DNA of 8,196 bases, from contig JBHHXR010000162.1 in assembly GCA_046757205.1 (NCBI GenBank), forward strand, positions 1 to 8,196, written 5' to 3'. The notes under the pieces were generated by a model that ran no database searches, was not told the DNA's origin, and worked only from the letters and a program-made list of their open reading frames with translations. The DNA comes from JBHHXR01 sp046757205 (GTDB lineage: Bacteria; Pseudomonadota; Alphaproteobacteria; Rhodobacterales; Rhodobacteraceae). Of the stretch, positions 1 to 6,286 are shown piece by piece. Within the stretch, counting starts at the first letter, position 1; each line of letters begins with the position of its first letter. Both the position numbers and the translations under genes were made by a program.

Positions 1-27
1 GACCGGCCCCGTCCGCCCGGCCGCACC

Positions 28-507
28 CTATTTGAACGGGTACAGCCAGACCTTGTAGTCTGCGATAAGAACATGGGCTTTTTCGATTTGCGCGCGCGTC
101 ATCTTCTTGACCACCTCTTCCTGGCTCATCGCGGCGTCCGGGTCGCCGCCGATGGCCGAAAGTGCGTACCACATGTAGGCCCGCACCAGATCCGGCGCCG
201 GCAACCCGCGACCGATCTCGAAATACCAGCCGACGCCCGACTGCGCCCCGGGGTGGCCTTTCATCGAGGCCCTCAGATACCATTCGAAGGCGCGCGCATC
301 GTCGCGCTCGACGCCCAGTCCCATGGCGTACATCACGCCGATAAGCTCCTCGGCATCGGCGTTGCCCGACCGCGCCGCCGGCAACAGTTCGGTCATCGCT
401 TCGCCGAAGCGGTTGGCCTCCATCAGATCGCGGGCCTTCTGAATGTCGGAGGCAGCCGGAAGCGCCAATGCGCAGGCAATCGTGGCGGCCAGAAAGTAGG
501 TTCTCAT
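28..507 (-). CDS. Secreted Sel1-like (SLR/TPR) repeat protein
   Basis: This gene encodes a 159-residue protein with an N-terminal signal peptide: M-R-T, a hydrophobic stretch to about residue 16, then P-A-A-S with likely cleavage near residue 20. The mature part has two Sel1-like repeats at about 50-86 and 87-123. The first shows A-D-A-E-E-L-I-G-V-M-Y, then G-L-G-V, then A-F-E-W-Y-L-R-A. The second is more degenerate (W-Y-F-E-I-G-R-G, then A-Y-M-W-Y-A-L-S-A). Sel1 repeats are alpha/alpha superhelices that act as protein-interaction scaffolds, so a periplasmic adaptor role is plausible, but no partner or reaction can be named. The ATG at 507 is well supported: a GGAG Shine-Dalgarno (plus-strand 515-518) sits 7 nt upstream. 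The gene is divergent from the peroxidase gene, with the two starts essentially touching. Family assignment is firm; function is unknown. Confidence 0.88.
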   Translation of the reverse strand: MRTYFLAATIACALALPAASDIQKARDLMEANRFGEAMTELLPAARSGNADAEELIGVMYAMGLGVERDDARAFEWYLRASMKGHPGAQSGVGWYFEIGRGLPAPDLVRAYMWYALSAIGGDPDAAMSQEEVVKKMTRAQIEKAHVLIADYKVWLYPFK

Positions 508-514
508 CTGCGTG

Positions 515-518
515 CTCC
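515..518 (-). promoter_or_regulatory. Shine-Dalgarno of the Sel1-repeat gene
   Basis: Read on the minus strand this is GGAG, followed by 7 nt and the ATG at 507. It fixes that start. It also lies inside the start region of the divergent peroxidase gene, so the two translation-initiation regions overlap. Confidence 0.6.
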
Positions 519-519
519 G

Positions 520-1848
520 TTGCGGTTCGCCGCAGCATGCACGCTCGTCGTGCTGGCCTCAAGCGCCGCGGCCGGGACACCCGTCCGACCCGAAGCACTG
601 GTTGTGACCGCTGCCGATTTCCTGCCCTTCGACGAGCGCGCGGCAAGGCTCGGCCAGCTTCTGTTCTACGACCCGATCCTCAGCGGCAACCGCAACATCT
701 CGTGCGCCACCTGCCACAACCCCGATTTCGGCACCAGCGACGGCCTGTCGCTCGGCATCGGCGAGGGCGGGGCAGGGGTCGGGCCCGGCCGCACGGCCGG
801 CCAGGGCGCCGGCCGCATCCGCAAACGGGTGCCGCGCAATGCGCCGGGACTGTGGAATCTCGGGGCCAGGGAAGTGAGGGTGATGTTCGATGATGGCCGG
901 GTCAGCCCGTCGGACACCTACGGAAACGCTTTCAACACGCCGGCCGATTCCGATCTGCCGGACGATATCGAAAGCGTGCTTGCGGCGCAGGCGCTTTTCC
1001 CGATTACCGCCGAGTTCGAGATGGCGGGCAATCCCGGCGAGAACCAGGTCGCCGGCGCCATCAACGTGGATATCCGGCGGGCATGGGAACTCCTCGCCGC
1101 CCGGGTTCGCGCCATTCCGGAATACGCACGGCTTTTCGCCGCGGCCTTCGACGATGTGAACACGCCGTCGGACATCAGAATATCCCATATCGCCAACGCC
1201 ATAGGTCAGTTCGAAAACGCCGAATGGCGGAGCTATGACAGCCCGTACGACAAGTGGCTCGCGGGCGACGAAACTGCGCTGAGCGCGGCGCAGGAACGCG
1301 GGCGCCGGCTGTTCTTCGGAAAGGCGAACTGCGATACCTGCCACTCGGGCAAGTTCTTTTCCGATCAGGGATTTCACGCGCTGGCGCTGCCGCAGTTCGG
1401 TCCCGGCCGCACCCGTCGCTTCGACCCCTCGGTCCGCGACGTCGGCCGCATGGCCGAAAGCGACAGGCTGGCCGATGCCTATCGTTTCCGCACGCCGCCC
1501 CTGCGCAACGTGGCGCTGACCGCGCCTTACGGCCACGACGGCGCGTATCCGACGCTGGAGGGGATCGTGCGGCATCATCTCGACCCGACAGCGGCGCTGG
1601 CCGCGTGGGACCGGGCGCAGGCCGCACTGCCCAGGGCGGACTGGCTGTCCGACACAGATTTCGCCATCTTCGACGACGCCCGCGAGATGCTGCAATTGCG
1701 TAACAAGATCGACATCACGCCGATCAGCCTGTCCGACAGGGAAATCGCCGATCTGGTGGCGTTTCTCGATGCGCTCACCGGCACCGCATCGCTGAAGGGC
1801 CGCCTCGGCCGCCCGGATGCGGTGCCGTCCGGCCTGAAGGTGGATTGA
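520..1848 (+). CDS. Periplasmic di-haem cytochrome c peroxidase / MauG-family protein
   Basis: The protein has about 442 residues counted from TTG 520. A short signal peptide (M-R-F-A-A-A-C-T-L-V-V-L-A-S-S-A-A-A) is followed by a CCP/MauG domain. Two c-type haem sites are visible: C-A-T-C-H at residues 62-66 and C-D-T-C-H at 271-275. Family motifs include G-Q-L-L-F-Y-D-P, L-S-G-N-R-N-I-S, R-N-A-P-G-L-W-N-L and F-R-T-P-P-L-R-N-V-A-L-T-A-P-Y-G-H-D-G. Known members reduce H2O2 with electrons from cytochromes or cupredoxins, or oxidise protein residues (MauG). The physiological donor is not evident here. The reading frame is open upstream to 73, but that part is antisense to the Sel1 gene and looks non-coding. 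No ATG suits the signal peptide. TTG 520 is chosen; CTG 508, with AGTAGG 7 nt upstream, would give M-R-A-P-L-R-F and is a real alternative. The stop is 1 nt before the kinase ATG, which suggests co-transcription. Family is firm; start is uncertain. Confidence 0.87.
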   Translation: MRFAAACTLVVLASSAAAGTPVRPEALVVTAADFLPFDERAARLGQLLFYDPILSGNRNISCATCHNPDFGTSDGLSLGIGEGGAGVGPGRTAGQGAGRIRKRVPRNAPGLWNLGAREVRVMFDDGRVSPSDTYGNAFNTPADSDLPDDIESVLAAQALFPITAEFEMAGNPGENQVAGAINVDIRRAWELLAARVRAIPEYARLFAAAFDDVNTPSDIRISHIANAIGQFENAEWRSYDSPYDKWLAGDETALSAAQERGRRLFFGKANCDTCHSGKFFSDQGFHALALPQFGPGRTRRFDPSVRDVGRMAESDRLADAYRFRTPPLRNVALTAPYGHDGAYPTLEGIVRHHLDPTAALAAWDRAQAALPRADWLSDTDFAIFDDAREMLQLRNKIDITPISLSDREIADLVAFLDALTGTASLKGRLGRPDAVPSGLKVD

Positions 1849-1849
1849 G

Positions 1850-2740
1850 ATGAGCCGCATCCTCATCGGCGGCACCGCCACCATCGATTTCGTCTTCCGG
1901 CTCGACCGGATGCCGGAGGCCGCGGAAAAATACCGCGCCGATGCCATGCAGGCGGTCGGCGGCGGCGGTGCCGCGAATGCCGCCGTGGCGGTATCGCGGC
2001 TTGGCGGTCAGGCAATTCTGACCAGCCGCATCGGCCGCGACACGATTGGCGACATGATCGTCGCCGGGCTGCGGCGAGAGGGCGTCGATTGTACGCTGGT
2101 CCGACGGTTCGAAGACGGCACGTCGCCCCTCTCCTCGGTCTATGTCGACAGCAGCGGAAACCGCCAGATCGTCAATTTCCGCGGCGACAAGCTGCCGACC
2201 GACGCCGACCGGCTGGCCGAGGGCGCGCCGGCGTTCGACGCGGTCCTCGCCGACACGCGCTGGACCGAAGGCGGCCAAACGCTCCTTCGGCTGGCCCGGG
2301 AAAGGGGCGTGCCCTCCGTCATCGACGGCGAGGCGCCGGTGCCGGACGTGCTGGTGCGCAACGCTTCGCACGTGGCGTTTTCCCTTCAGGGCCTGCGCGA
2401 CTACGCCGGTACCGCCGATCCGGTGCAGGGGCTGACGCGCACGCGCGCGCGCACCGATGCCTGGCTTTGCGTCACCGACGGCGCCAATGGCATCTGGTTC
2501 ACCGAGGGCGGCGCGATCTCCCACGTTCCGGCCTTCGCCGTCGATGTGGTGGACACGCTCGGCGCCGGCGACGTCTGGCACGGCGCCTTTGTGCTTCGCC
2601 TCGCCGAGGGCGCGGACGAACGCACCGCACTGGTTTTCGCCAGCGCCGCCGCGGCCTTGAAATGCACCGCCTTCGGCGGGCGCAAGGCAACGCCGACCCG
2701 GGAAACGACCGATAAGTTCCTGCAGGAGAATCCGCTATGA
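1850..2740 (+). CDS. yihV: PfkB-family sugar kinase, YihV-like (candidate 6-deoxy-6-sulfofructose kinase)
   Basis: The protein has 296 residues, matching E. coli YihV (298). PfkB hallmarks are V-G-G-G-G-A-A-N-A-A at 36-45 and D-T-L-G-A-G-D-V-W-H-G-A-F at 235-247, with D241 as catalytic base. Features shared with YihV as I recall its sequence are V-L-A-D-x-R-W (132-138), S/D-H-x-A-F-S near 173-178, and A-A-L-K-C-T-x-x-G-G-R (268-278). The residues I recall as contacting the sulfonate in YihV (K27, N109, R138) align with K27, N109 and R137 here. The inferred reaction is sulfofructose + ATP to sulfofructose 1-phosphate in the cytoplasm. A generic ketohexose 1-kinase or tagatose 6-phosphate kinase role remains possible. 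AAGG at 1837-1840 lies 9 nt before the ATG. The stop overlaps the aldolase start (ATGA), consistent with translational coupling of kinase and aldolase. Confidence 0.9.
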   Translation: MSRILIGGTATIDFVFRLDRMPEAAEKYRADAMQAVGGGGAANAAVAVSRLGGQAILTSRIGRDTIGDMIVAGLRREGVDCTLVRRFEDGTSPLSSVYVDSSGNRQIVNFRGDKLPTDADRLAEGAPAFDAVLADTRWTEGGQTLLRLARERGVPSVIDGEAPVPDVLVRNASHVAFSLQGLRDYAGTADPVQGLTRTRARTDAWLCVTDGANGIWFTEGGAISHVPAFAVDVVDTLGAGDVWHGAFVLRLAEGADERTALVFASAAAALKCTAFGGRKATPTRETTDKFLQENPL

Positions 2741-3762
2741 CCCCGACGCCGGGGAAACTCTGGGGCCTGCGCCGCATGGCCGACGCGTCGGGCCGTTTCA
2801 AGATGACCGCCGTCGACCAGCGGCCGCCGATCAAGGACCCGATCGCGCGGCATCTCGGCCTCGACGAGGCGCCGTGGGAAGAGGTGGCCCGCTTCAAGAC
2901 GGCGCTGGTGGAGGCTTTGCAATCGGAATCGACGGCCATGCTGCTTGATCCGCATTACGCAATCCCCCACGGCGTGGACCGGCTGTCGCCCGGAAAAGGC
3001 CTGATCGTGACGCTGGAGGACAGCGTGTTCCGCGAAACGCCGGGTGGGCGCCTGTCGTCGGAGATCGACGACTGGTCGGTCGGCAAGATCAAGCGGATGG
3101 GGGCGGACGCGGTGAAGGTGCTGGCGTGGTATCGCCCCGACGCGGCAGCGGACGTGCGGCAGGCGCAAAAGGATTTCACCCGCCGTATCGGCGAGGCCTG
3201 CGCGCGCTTCGACATCCCCTTCCTGTTCGAACTTCTGGTCTATCCGCTGGCCGGCGACGCCGACAAGACCACGGGCTACGTGGAAATGCGCAGCAAGCGT
3301 TCCGACCACGTGCTGCGGTCGGTCGAGGAATTTTCCGCGCCGGAGTTCGGCATCGACGTGTTCAAGCTGGAAAGCCCGGTCAACGCCGCCGACGCCGACG
3401 GCTCCGACGCCGTGCAGGCGCTCTTCGACGAGATGGGCCGGCTTGCCGGCCGCCCGTGGGTGATGCTGTCGGCGGGCGCCGGCAAGGACGCGTTTCGGGA
3501 AATCCTGAAGCACGCCTACAAGGCGGGCGCGTCGGGCTACCTCGCCGGACGCGCGATCTGGCTCGACGCCTTCGCCAACTACCCGGACTGGGCGAAGATC
3601 GAAAGCGCGCTGCGGCACGACTCACGCGCCTACATGCAGCAGATCAATGCACTGACCGACGCCAAGGCGCAGCCCTGGCACCGGCATGCGTGCTTCGGCG
3701 GGCGCGGTGCCCGGTTCGCGCCGGCCGACGCCAGTTTCCGCCATGTCTACGCCGATATCTGA
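2737..3762 (+). CDS. Class I aldolase, LacD/YihT family (candidate sulfofructose 1-phosphate aldolase)
   Basis: This is a 341-residue TIM-barrel Schiff-base aldolase. Visible motifs are V-D-Q-R at 26-29, G-A-D-A-V-K-V-L at 122-129, E165 in F-L-F-E-L, F-K-L-E-S-P-V at 209-215 with K210 as the expected Schiff-base lysine (YihT K193, LacD K205), M-L-S-A-G at 243-247, and A-G-A-S-G-Y-L-A-G-R-A-I-W at 263-275. R272 matches the anion-binding arginine of YihT (R253). The family cleaves ketose 1-phosphates or 1,6-bisphosphates to dihydroxyacetone phosphate plus an aldehyde; here the expected partner product is 3-sulfolactaldehyde. Length is nearer LacD (about 325) than YihT (about 292). LacD-like sequence ends near Q-P-W (322-324), and about 17 further residues rich in G, R, A and F follow. 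AGGAG at 2724-2728 precedes the ATG, which overlaps the kinase stop by 4 nt. Tagatose 1,6-bisphosphate aldolase is the main alternative. Confidence 0.88.
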   Translation: MTPTPGKLWGLRRMADASGRFKMTAVDQRPPIKDPIARHLGLDEAPWEEVARFKTALVEALQSESTAMLLDPHYAIPHGVDRLSPGKGLIVTLEDSVFRETPGGRLSSEIDDWSVGKIKRMGADAVKVLAWYRPDAAADVRQAQKDFTRRIGEACARFDIPFLFELLVYPLAGDADKTTGYVEMRSKRSDHVLRSVEEFSAPEFGIDVFKLESPVNAADADGSDAVQALFDEMGRLAGRPWVMLSAGAGKDAFREILKHAYKAGASGYLAGRAIWLDAFANYPDWAKIESALRHDSRAYMQQINALTDAKAQPWHRHACFGGRGARFAPADASFRHVYADI

Positions 3763-3771
3763 GGGCGTCTG

Positions 3772-5157
3772 ATGGCGACCATCGGCATATTGCCCCTTGG
3801 CAGGACGACCTTCGACGTCGGGTTTGCGGAGGAAAAGCTGGCGCGGATGCTGGCCGCGCTCGACGCTTCGGGGCACCGCATCGCCGGGACGCGCGGCTTG
3901 CTGTTCGATGCCGACGCCACCCGCGCCGCGCTCGACGGCCTTGCCGAGGCGGAGATTGACCGCCTGCTTCTCTTGCAGGTCACCTTCACCGATGCCTCGA
4001 TGACCGTCGCTGCGGCAGACCGTTTCGATGTACCGCTGGCCATCTGGGCAGTGCCGGAGCCGCGCACCGGCGGGCGGCTCCGGCTCAATGCCTTCTGCGG
4101 CCTGAACCTCGCCAGCCACGCGCTCGGCCGCAATAACCGCGCCTTCGGCTGGCTCTACGCCGATCCGGCCGGAATGGACGGCGGCGGCCTCGATGACCTC
4201 CTTTCCGGCCGCCGCGACGTGAAACCGCTTGAACCGCACGCGCCGTCGGAACACTCGACCGCCGAGGGCGAAGCCGCCGCCGCCGCATTGTCGGGCAGCC
4301 GTATCGCCCGCATCGGCACCCACCCCGAGGGTTTCGACACCTGCGCCTATGACGACGACGCCGTCGCCGCCCTTGGCGCCTCCGTCGAGCCGATCGAACT
4401 CGCCACGCTCTTCAGCGCCGCCCGCCATGTGCCCGCCAAACAGGCGCAGGCGCTGCGGCGCGAGGCGGGCGCCGTGCTGACCGGCCTCGATACCGTCGAT
4501 CAGCAGCAGCTCGACCGCTCGCTGCGCCTGAAGCTGGCGCTGGACGAACTGCGCGGGGCGGGCGGTTTCGACGCCTTCGCCATCCGCTGCTGGCCGGAAA
4601 CCTTCACCGAATACGGCGGCGCGGTCTGCGGTCCGGTCTCGATGCTGGGCGAGGCGCGCGTGCCCTGCGCCTGCGAGGCAGATGTCTACGGCGCGCTGAC
4701 GCAGATCCTTTTGCAGAAGGTGGCCGATGCTCCGGTCTTCCTCGCCGATCTGGTCGACATCGACACGGGCGACGACACCGGCGTCGTCTGGCATTGCGGA
4801 CAGGCGCCCCTCTCGATGGCGGATCCCGATGCCCGGGCCGCCGCGACGATCCATACCAACCGGAATGTGCCGCTTCTCTACGAGTTTTCGCTGAAACCGG
4901 GCCGGGTGACGCTGATGCGCCTGAGCCAGGCGCATGGCACGCCGCGCATGGTTCTGGCGGGCGGCGAGATGCTCGGACGTGACATGGCGTTCACCGGTAC
5001 CTCCGGTGTGCTGCGGTTCGACCGGAGGGCGGGGGATATCCTGAACGACATCATGAATTCCGGCCTCGAACACCACATGGCGATCGCCTATGGCGAGCAT
5101 CGGCCGGTGCTTCGCTCGGCGGCGGCGGCACTGGGATTGCCGCTGATCGAACTGTAG
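3772..5157 (+). CDS. L-fucose/L-arabinose isomerase-fold protein (candidate sulfoquinovose isomerase, SqvD-like)
   Basis: The protein has 461 residues. Conserved elements of the fucose/arabinose isomerase superfamily are I-R-C-W-P-E at 271-276, P-C-A-C-E-A-D-V-Y-G-A-L-T at 298-310, F-L-A-D-L-V-D-I-D at 323-331, W-H-C-G at 340-343 and G-L-E-H-H-M-A-I-A-Y-G at 431-441. The acidic and histidine residues in these blocks (E276, E302, D326, H341, H434/H435) are the likely metal and active-site ligands, by analogy with the metal-dependent aldose-ketose isomerases of this family. The N-terminal half (about 1-170) is the more variable substrate-entry domain. Between an upstream kinase/aldolase pair and a sugar-releasing candidate downstream, the simplest role is aldose-to-ketose isomerisation. 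Some sulfoglycolytic operons are known to use a fucose-isomerase relative (SqvD) for this instead of YihS. GAGGG at 3761-3765 lies 6 nt before the ATG. Substrate is inferred, not seen. Confidence 0.85.
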   Translation: MATIGILPLGRTTFDVGFAEEKLARMLAALDASGHRIAGTRGLLFDADATRAALDGLAEAEIDRLLLLQVTFTDASMTVAAADRFDVPLAIWAVPEPRTGGRLRLNAFCGLNLASHALGRNNRAFGWLYADPAGMDGGGLDDLLSGRRDVKPLEPHAPSEHSTAEGEAAAAALSGSRIARIGTHPEGFDTCAYDDDAVAALGASVEPIELATLFSAARHVPAKQAQALRREAGAVLTGLDTVDQQQLDRSLRLKLALDELRGAGGFDAFAIRCWPETFTEYGGAVCGPVSMLGEARVPCACEADVYGALTQILLQKVADAPVFLADLVDIDTGDDTGVVWHCGQAPLSMADPDARAAATIHTNRNVPLLYEFSLKPGRVTLMRLSQAHGTPRMVLAGGEMLGRDMAFTGTSGVLRFDRRAGDILNDIMNSGLEHHMAIAYGEHRPVLRSAAAALGLPLIEL

Positions 5158-5175
5158 ACGGGAGTGTTGGTCGGG

Positions 5176-6285
5176 ATGGCCGAAAAAACCATACGATACG
5201 GGTTGATAGGCGCCGGCATGATGGGGCGCGAGCACATCCGCAATCTGGCGCTGATCGAAGGGGCGGAGGTGGTCGCCGTCAGCGACCCCGACACCGCCAT
5301 GCGCAGGCAGTCGCGACACCTCGCGGGGAGCGGCTGCCGCGCTTTTGAGGACCACCGCGCCATGCTCGACGAAGTGGCGCTCGACGCGCTGGTCATCGCC
5401 GCGCCCAATCACCTGCACGCGCCGATCATGGCCGATGTGCTGGAAACCGACCTGCCCATCCTCTGCGAAAAGCCACTGGGCACCACGCTTGCCGAATGCC
5501 GCGCCATCGAGGCGCGGGCCGCGGGCCGCGCCGCGCCGGTCTGGGTGGCGATGGAATACCGCTACATGCCGCCCGTCGAGCGGTTGCTGAAAGAGGTCGG
5601 GGCAGGTACCGCCGGCCGTGTGCAGATGGTCTCGGTCCGCGAACACAGGTTCCCGTTCCTGCGAAAGGTCGGGGACTGGAACCGGTTTTCGGAAAAGTCG
5701 GGCGGCACGCTGGTCGAGAAATGCTGCCATTTCTTCGACCTGATGCGGCTGATACTGCGATCCGATCCGGTTTGCGTCTATGCCTCCGGCAACATGGACG
5801 TGAACCATCTGGAAGAGAAATACGGCGGCCGCCGCCCCGACGTGCTCGACAACGCCTTCGTCATCGTCGAATTCGCCGGCGGCGCCCGCGCGGTGCTGGA
5901 TTTGTGCATGTTCGCCGAAGGCTCGTACTGGCAGGAAGTGATATCGGCCACCGGCGACCGCGCGAGGCTCGACGCCTGCGTGCCGGGCCCGGCGCGTTTC
6001 ATCCCCGATGGCAAGGAACGGGTGTCACGCTTCGTCATCGCCGACCGCGCCACGCGCACCGAACGCCACGAGGAAATCCGTGTCGACGATGACATCCTCA
6101 CCGCCGGCGACCACCACGGCTCGACCTTTTTCCAGCACCGCAAGTTCATCGACATGGTGCGTCACGGCGGCGCGCCGGAAATCTCCGTCCGCGACGGGCT
6201 GATCGCCGTCGCCGTCGGCGCGGCGGCAGAGGAATCGGCGCGCACAGGGCAGCCTGTATCACTGAAAAATCTGTGGGAGCAATGA
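5176..6285 (+). CDS. Gfo/Idh/MocA-family NAD-dependent protein (candidate GH188-type sulfoquinovosidase or sugar dehydrogenase)
   Basis: The protein has 369 residues counted from ATG 5176. An N-terminal Rossmann fold shows G-L-I-G-A-G-M-M-G-R-E-H at 9-20. D37, at the end of the second strand, favours NAD(H) over NADP(H). P-N-H at 77-79 and C-E-K-P-L-G at 97-102 (K99, the family lysine) follow. The C-terminal alpha/beta domain carries S-G-G-T-L-V-E-K-C-C-H-F-F-D-L-M at 175-190, where the family usually places its catalytic Asp/His. Most members are sugar or inositol dehydrogenases, but one branch (GH188) hydrolyses sulfoquinovosides by transient NAD-dependent oxidation, and that would suit this operon. 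I cannot tell the two activities apart from sequence alone. In-frame GTG 5164 and TTG 5167 are possible starts; ATG 5176 is preferred because it aligns with the Rossmann start, with GGAG at 5161-5164. It ends 1 nt before the next gene. Confidence 0.88.
   Translation: MAEKTIRYGLIGAGMMGREHIRNLALIEGAEVVAVSDPDTAMRRQSRHLAGSGCRAFEDHRAMLDEVALDALVIAAPNHLHAPIMADVLETDLPILCEKPLGTTLAECRAIEARAAGRAAPVWVAMEYRYMPPVERLLKEVGAGTAGRVQMVSVREHRFPFLRKVGDWNRFSEKSGGTLVEKCCHFFDLMRLILRSDPVCVYASGNMDVNHLEEKYGGRRPDVLDNAFVIVEFAGGARAVLDLCMFAEGSYWQEVISATGDRARLDACVPGPARFIPDGKERVSRFVIADRATRTERHEEIRVDDDILTAGDHHGSTFFQHRKFIDMVRHGGAPEISVRDGLIAVAVGAAAEESARTGQPVSLKNLWEQ
6275..6279 (+). promoter_or_regulatory. Shine-Dalgarno deciding a TTG start
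   Basis: GGGAG lies 7 nt upstream of TTG 6287 and within the last codons of the Gfo/Idh gene. It supports the TTG as the start of the hydroxyacid dehydrogenase and suggests translational coupling with the gene before it. Confidence 0.65.
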
Positions 6286-6286
6286 G

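Noticed and set aside
1..27. Terminator hairpin after the Sel1 gene
   Set aside because: A CGGCC/GGCCG pairing is possible on the minus strand, but it has a loop of about 10 nt, no T tract, and lies at the window edge.
73..519. Upstream extension of the peroxidase reading frame to ATG 73
   Set aside because: It is antisense to the Sel1 gene, would bury the signal peptide inside the protein, and its translation looks non-coding.
559..1947. 462-codon open frame on the minus strand
   Set aside because: Antisense to the peroxidase gene with its two haem motifs; no domain and no convincing ribosome-binding site.
2401..3618. 405-codon open frame on the minus strand
   Set aside because: Antisense to the kinase and aldolase; composition is that of a mirror frame.
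3622..5808. 728-codon open frame on the minus strand
   Set aside because: It lies antisense to the isomerase and Gfo/Idh genes, which have clear family motifs. Long antisense frames are expected in GC-rich coding DNA, and its translation is rich in H, R and Q with no recognisable domain.
6282..6284. ATG as start of the hydroxyacid dehydrogenase
   Set aside because: It is out of frame with the dehydrogenase and reaches a stop within eight codons; TTG 6287 has a good Shine-Dalgarno.
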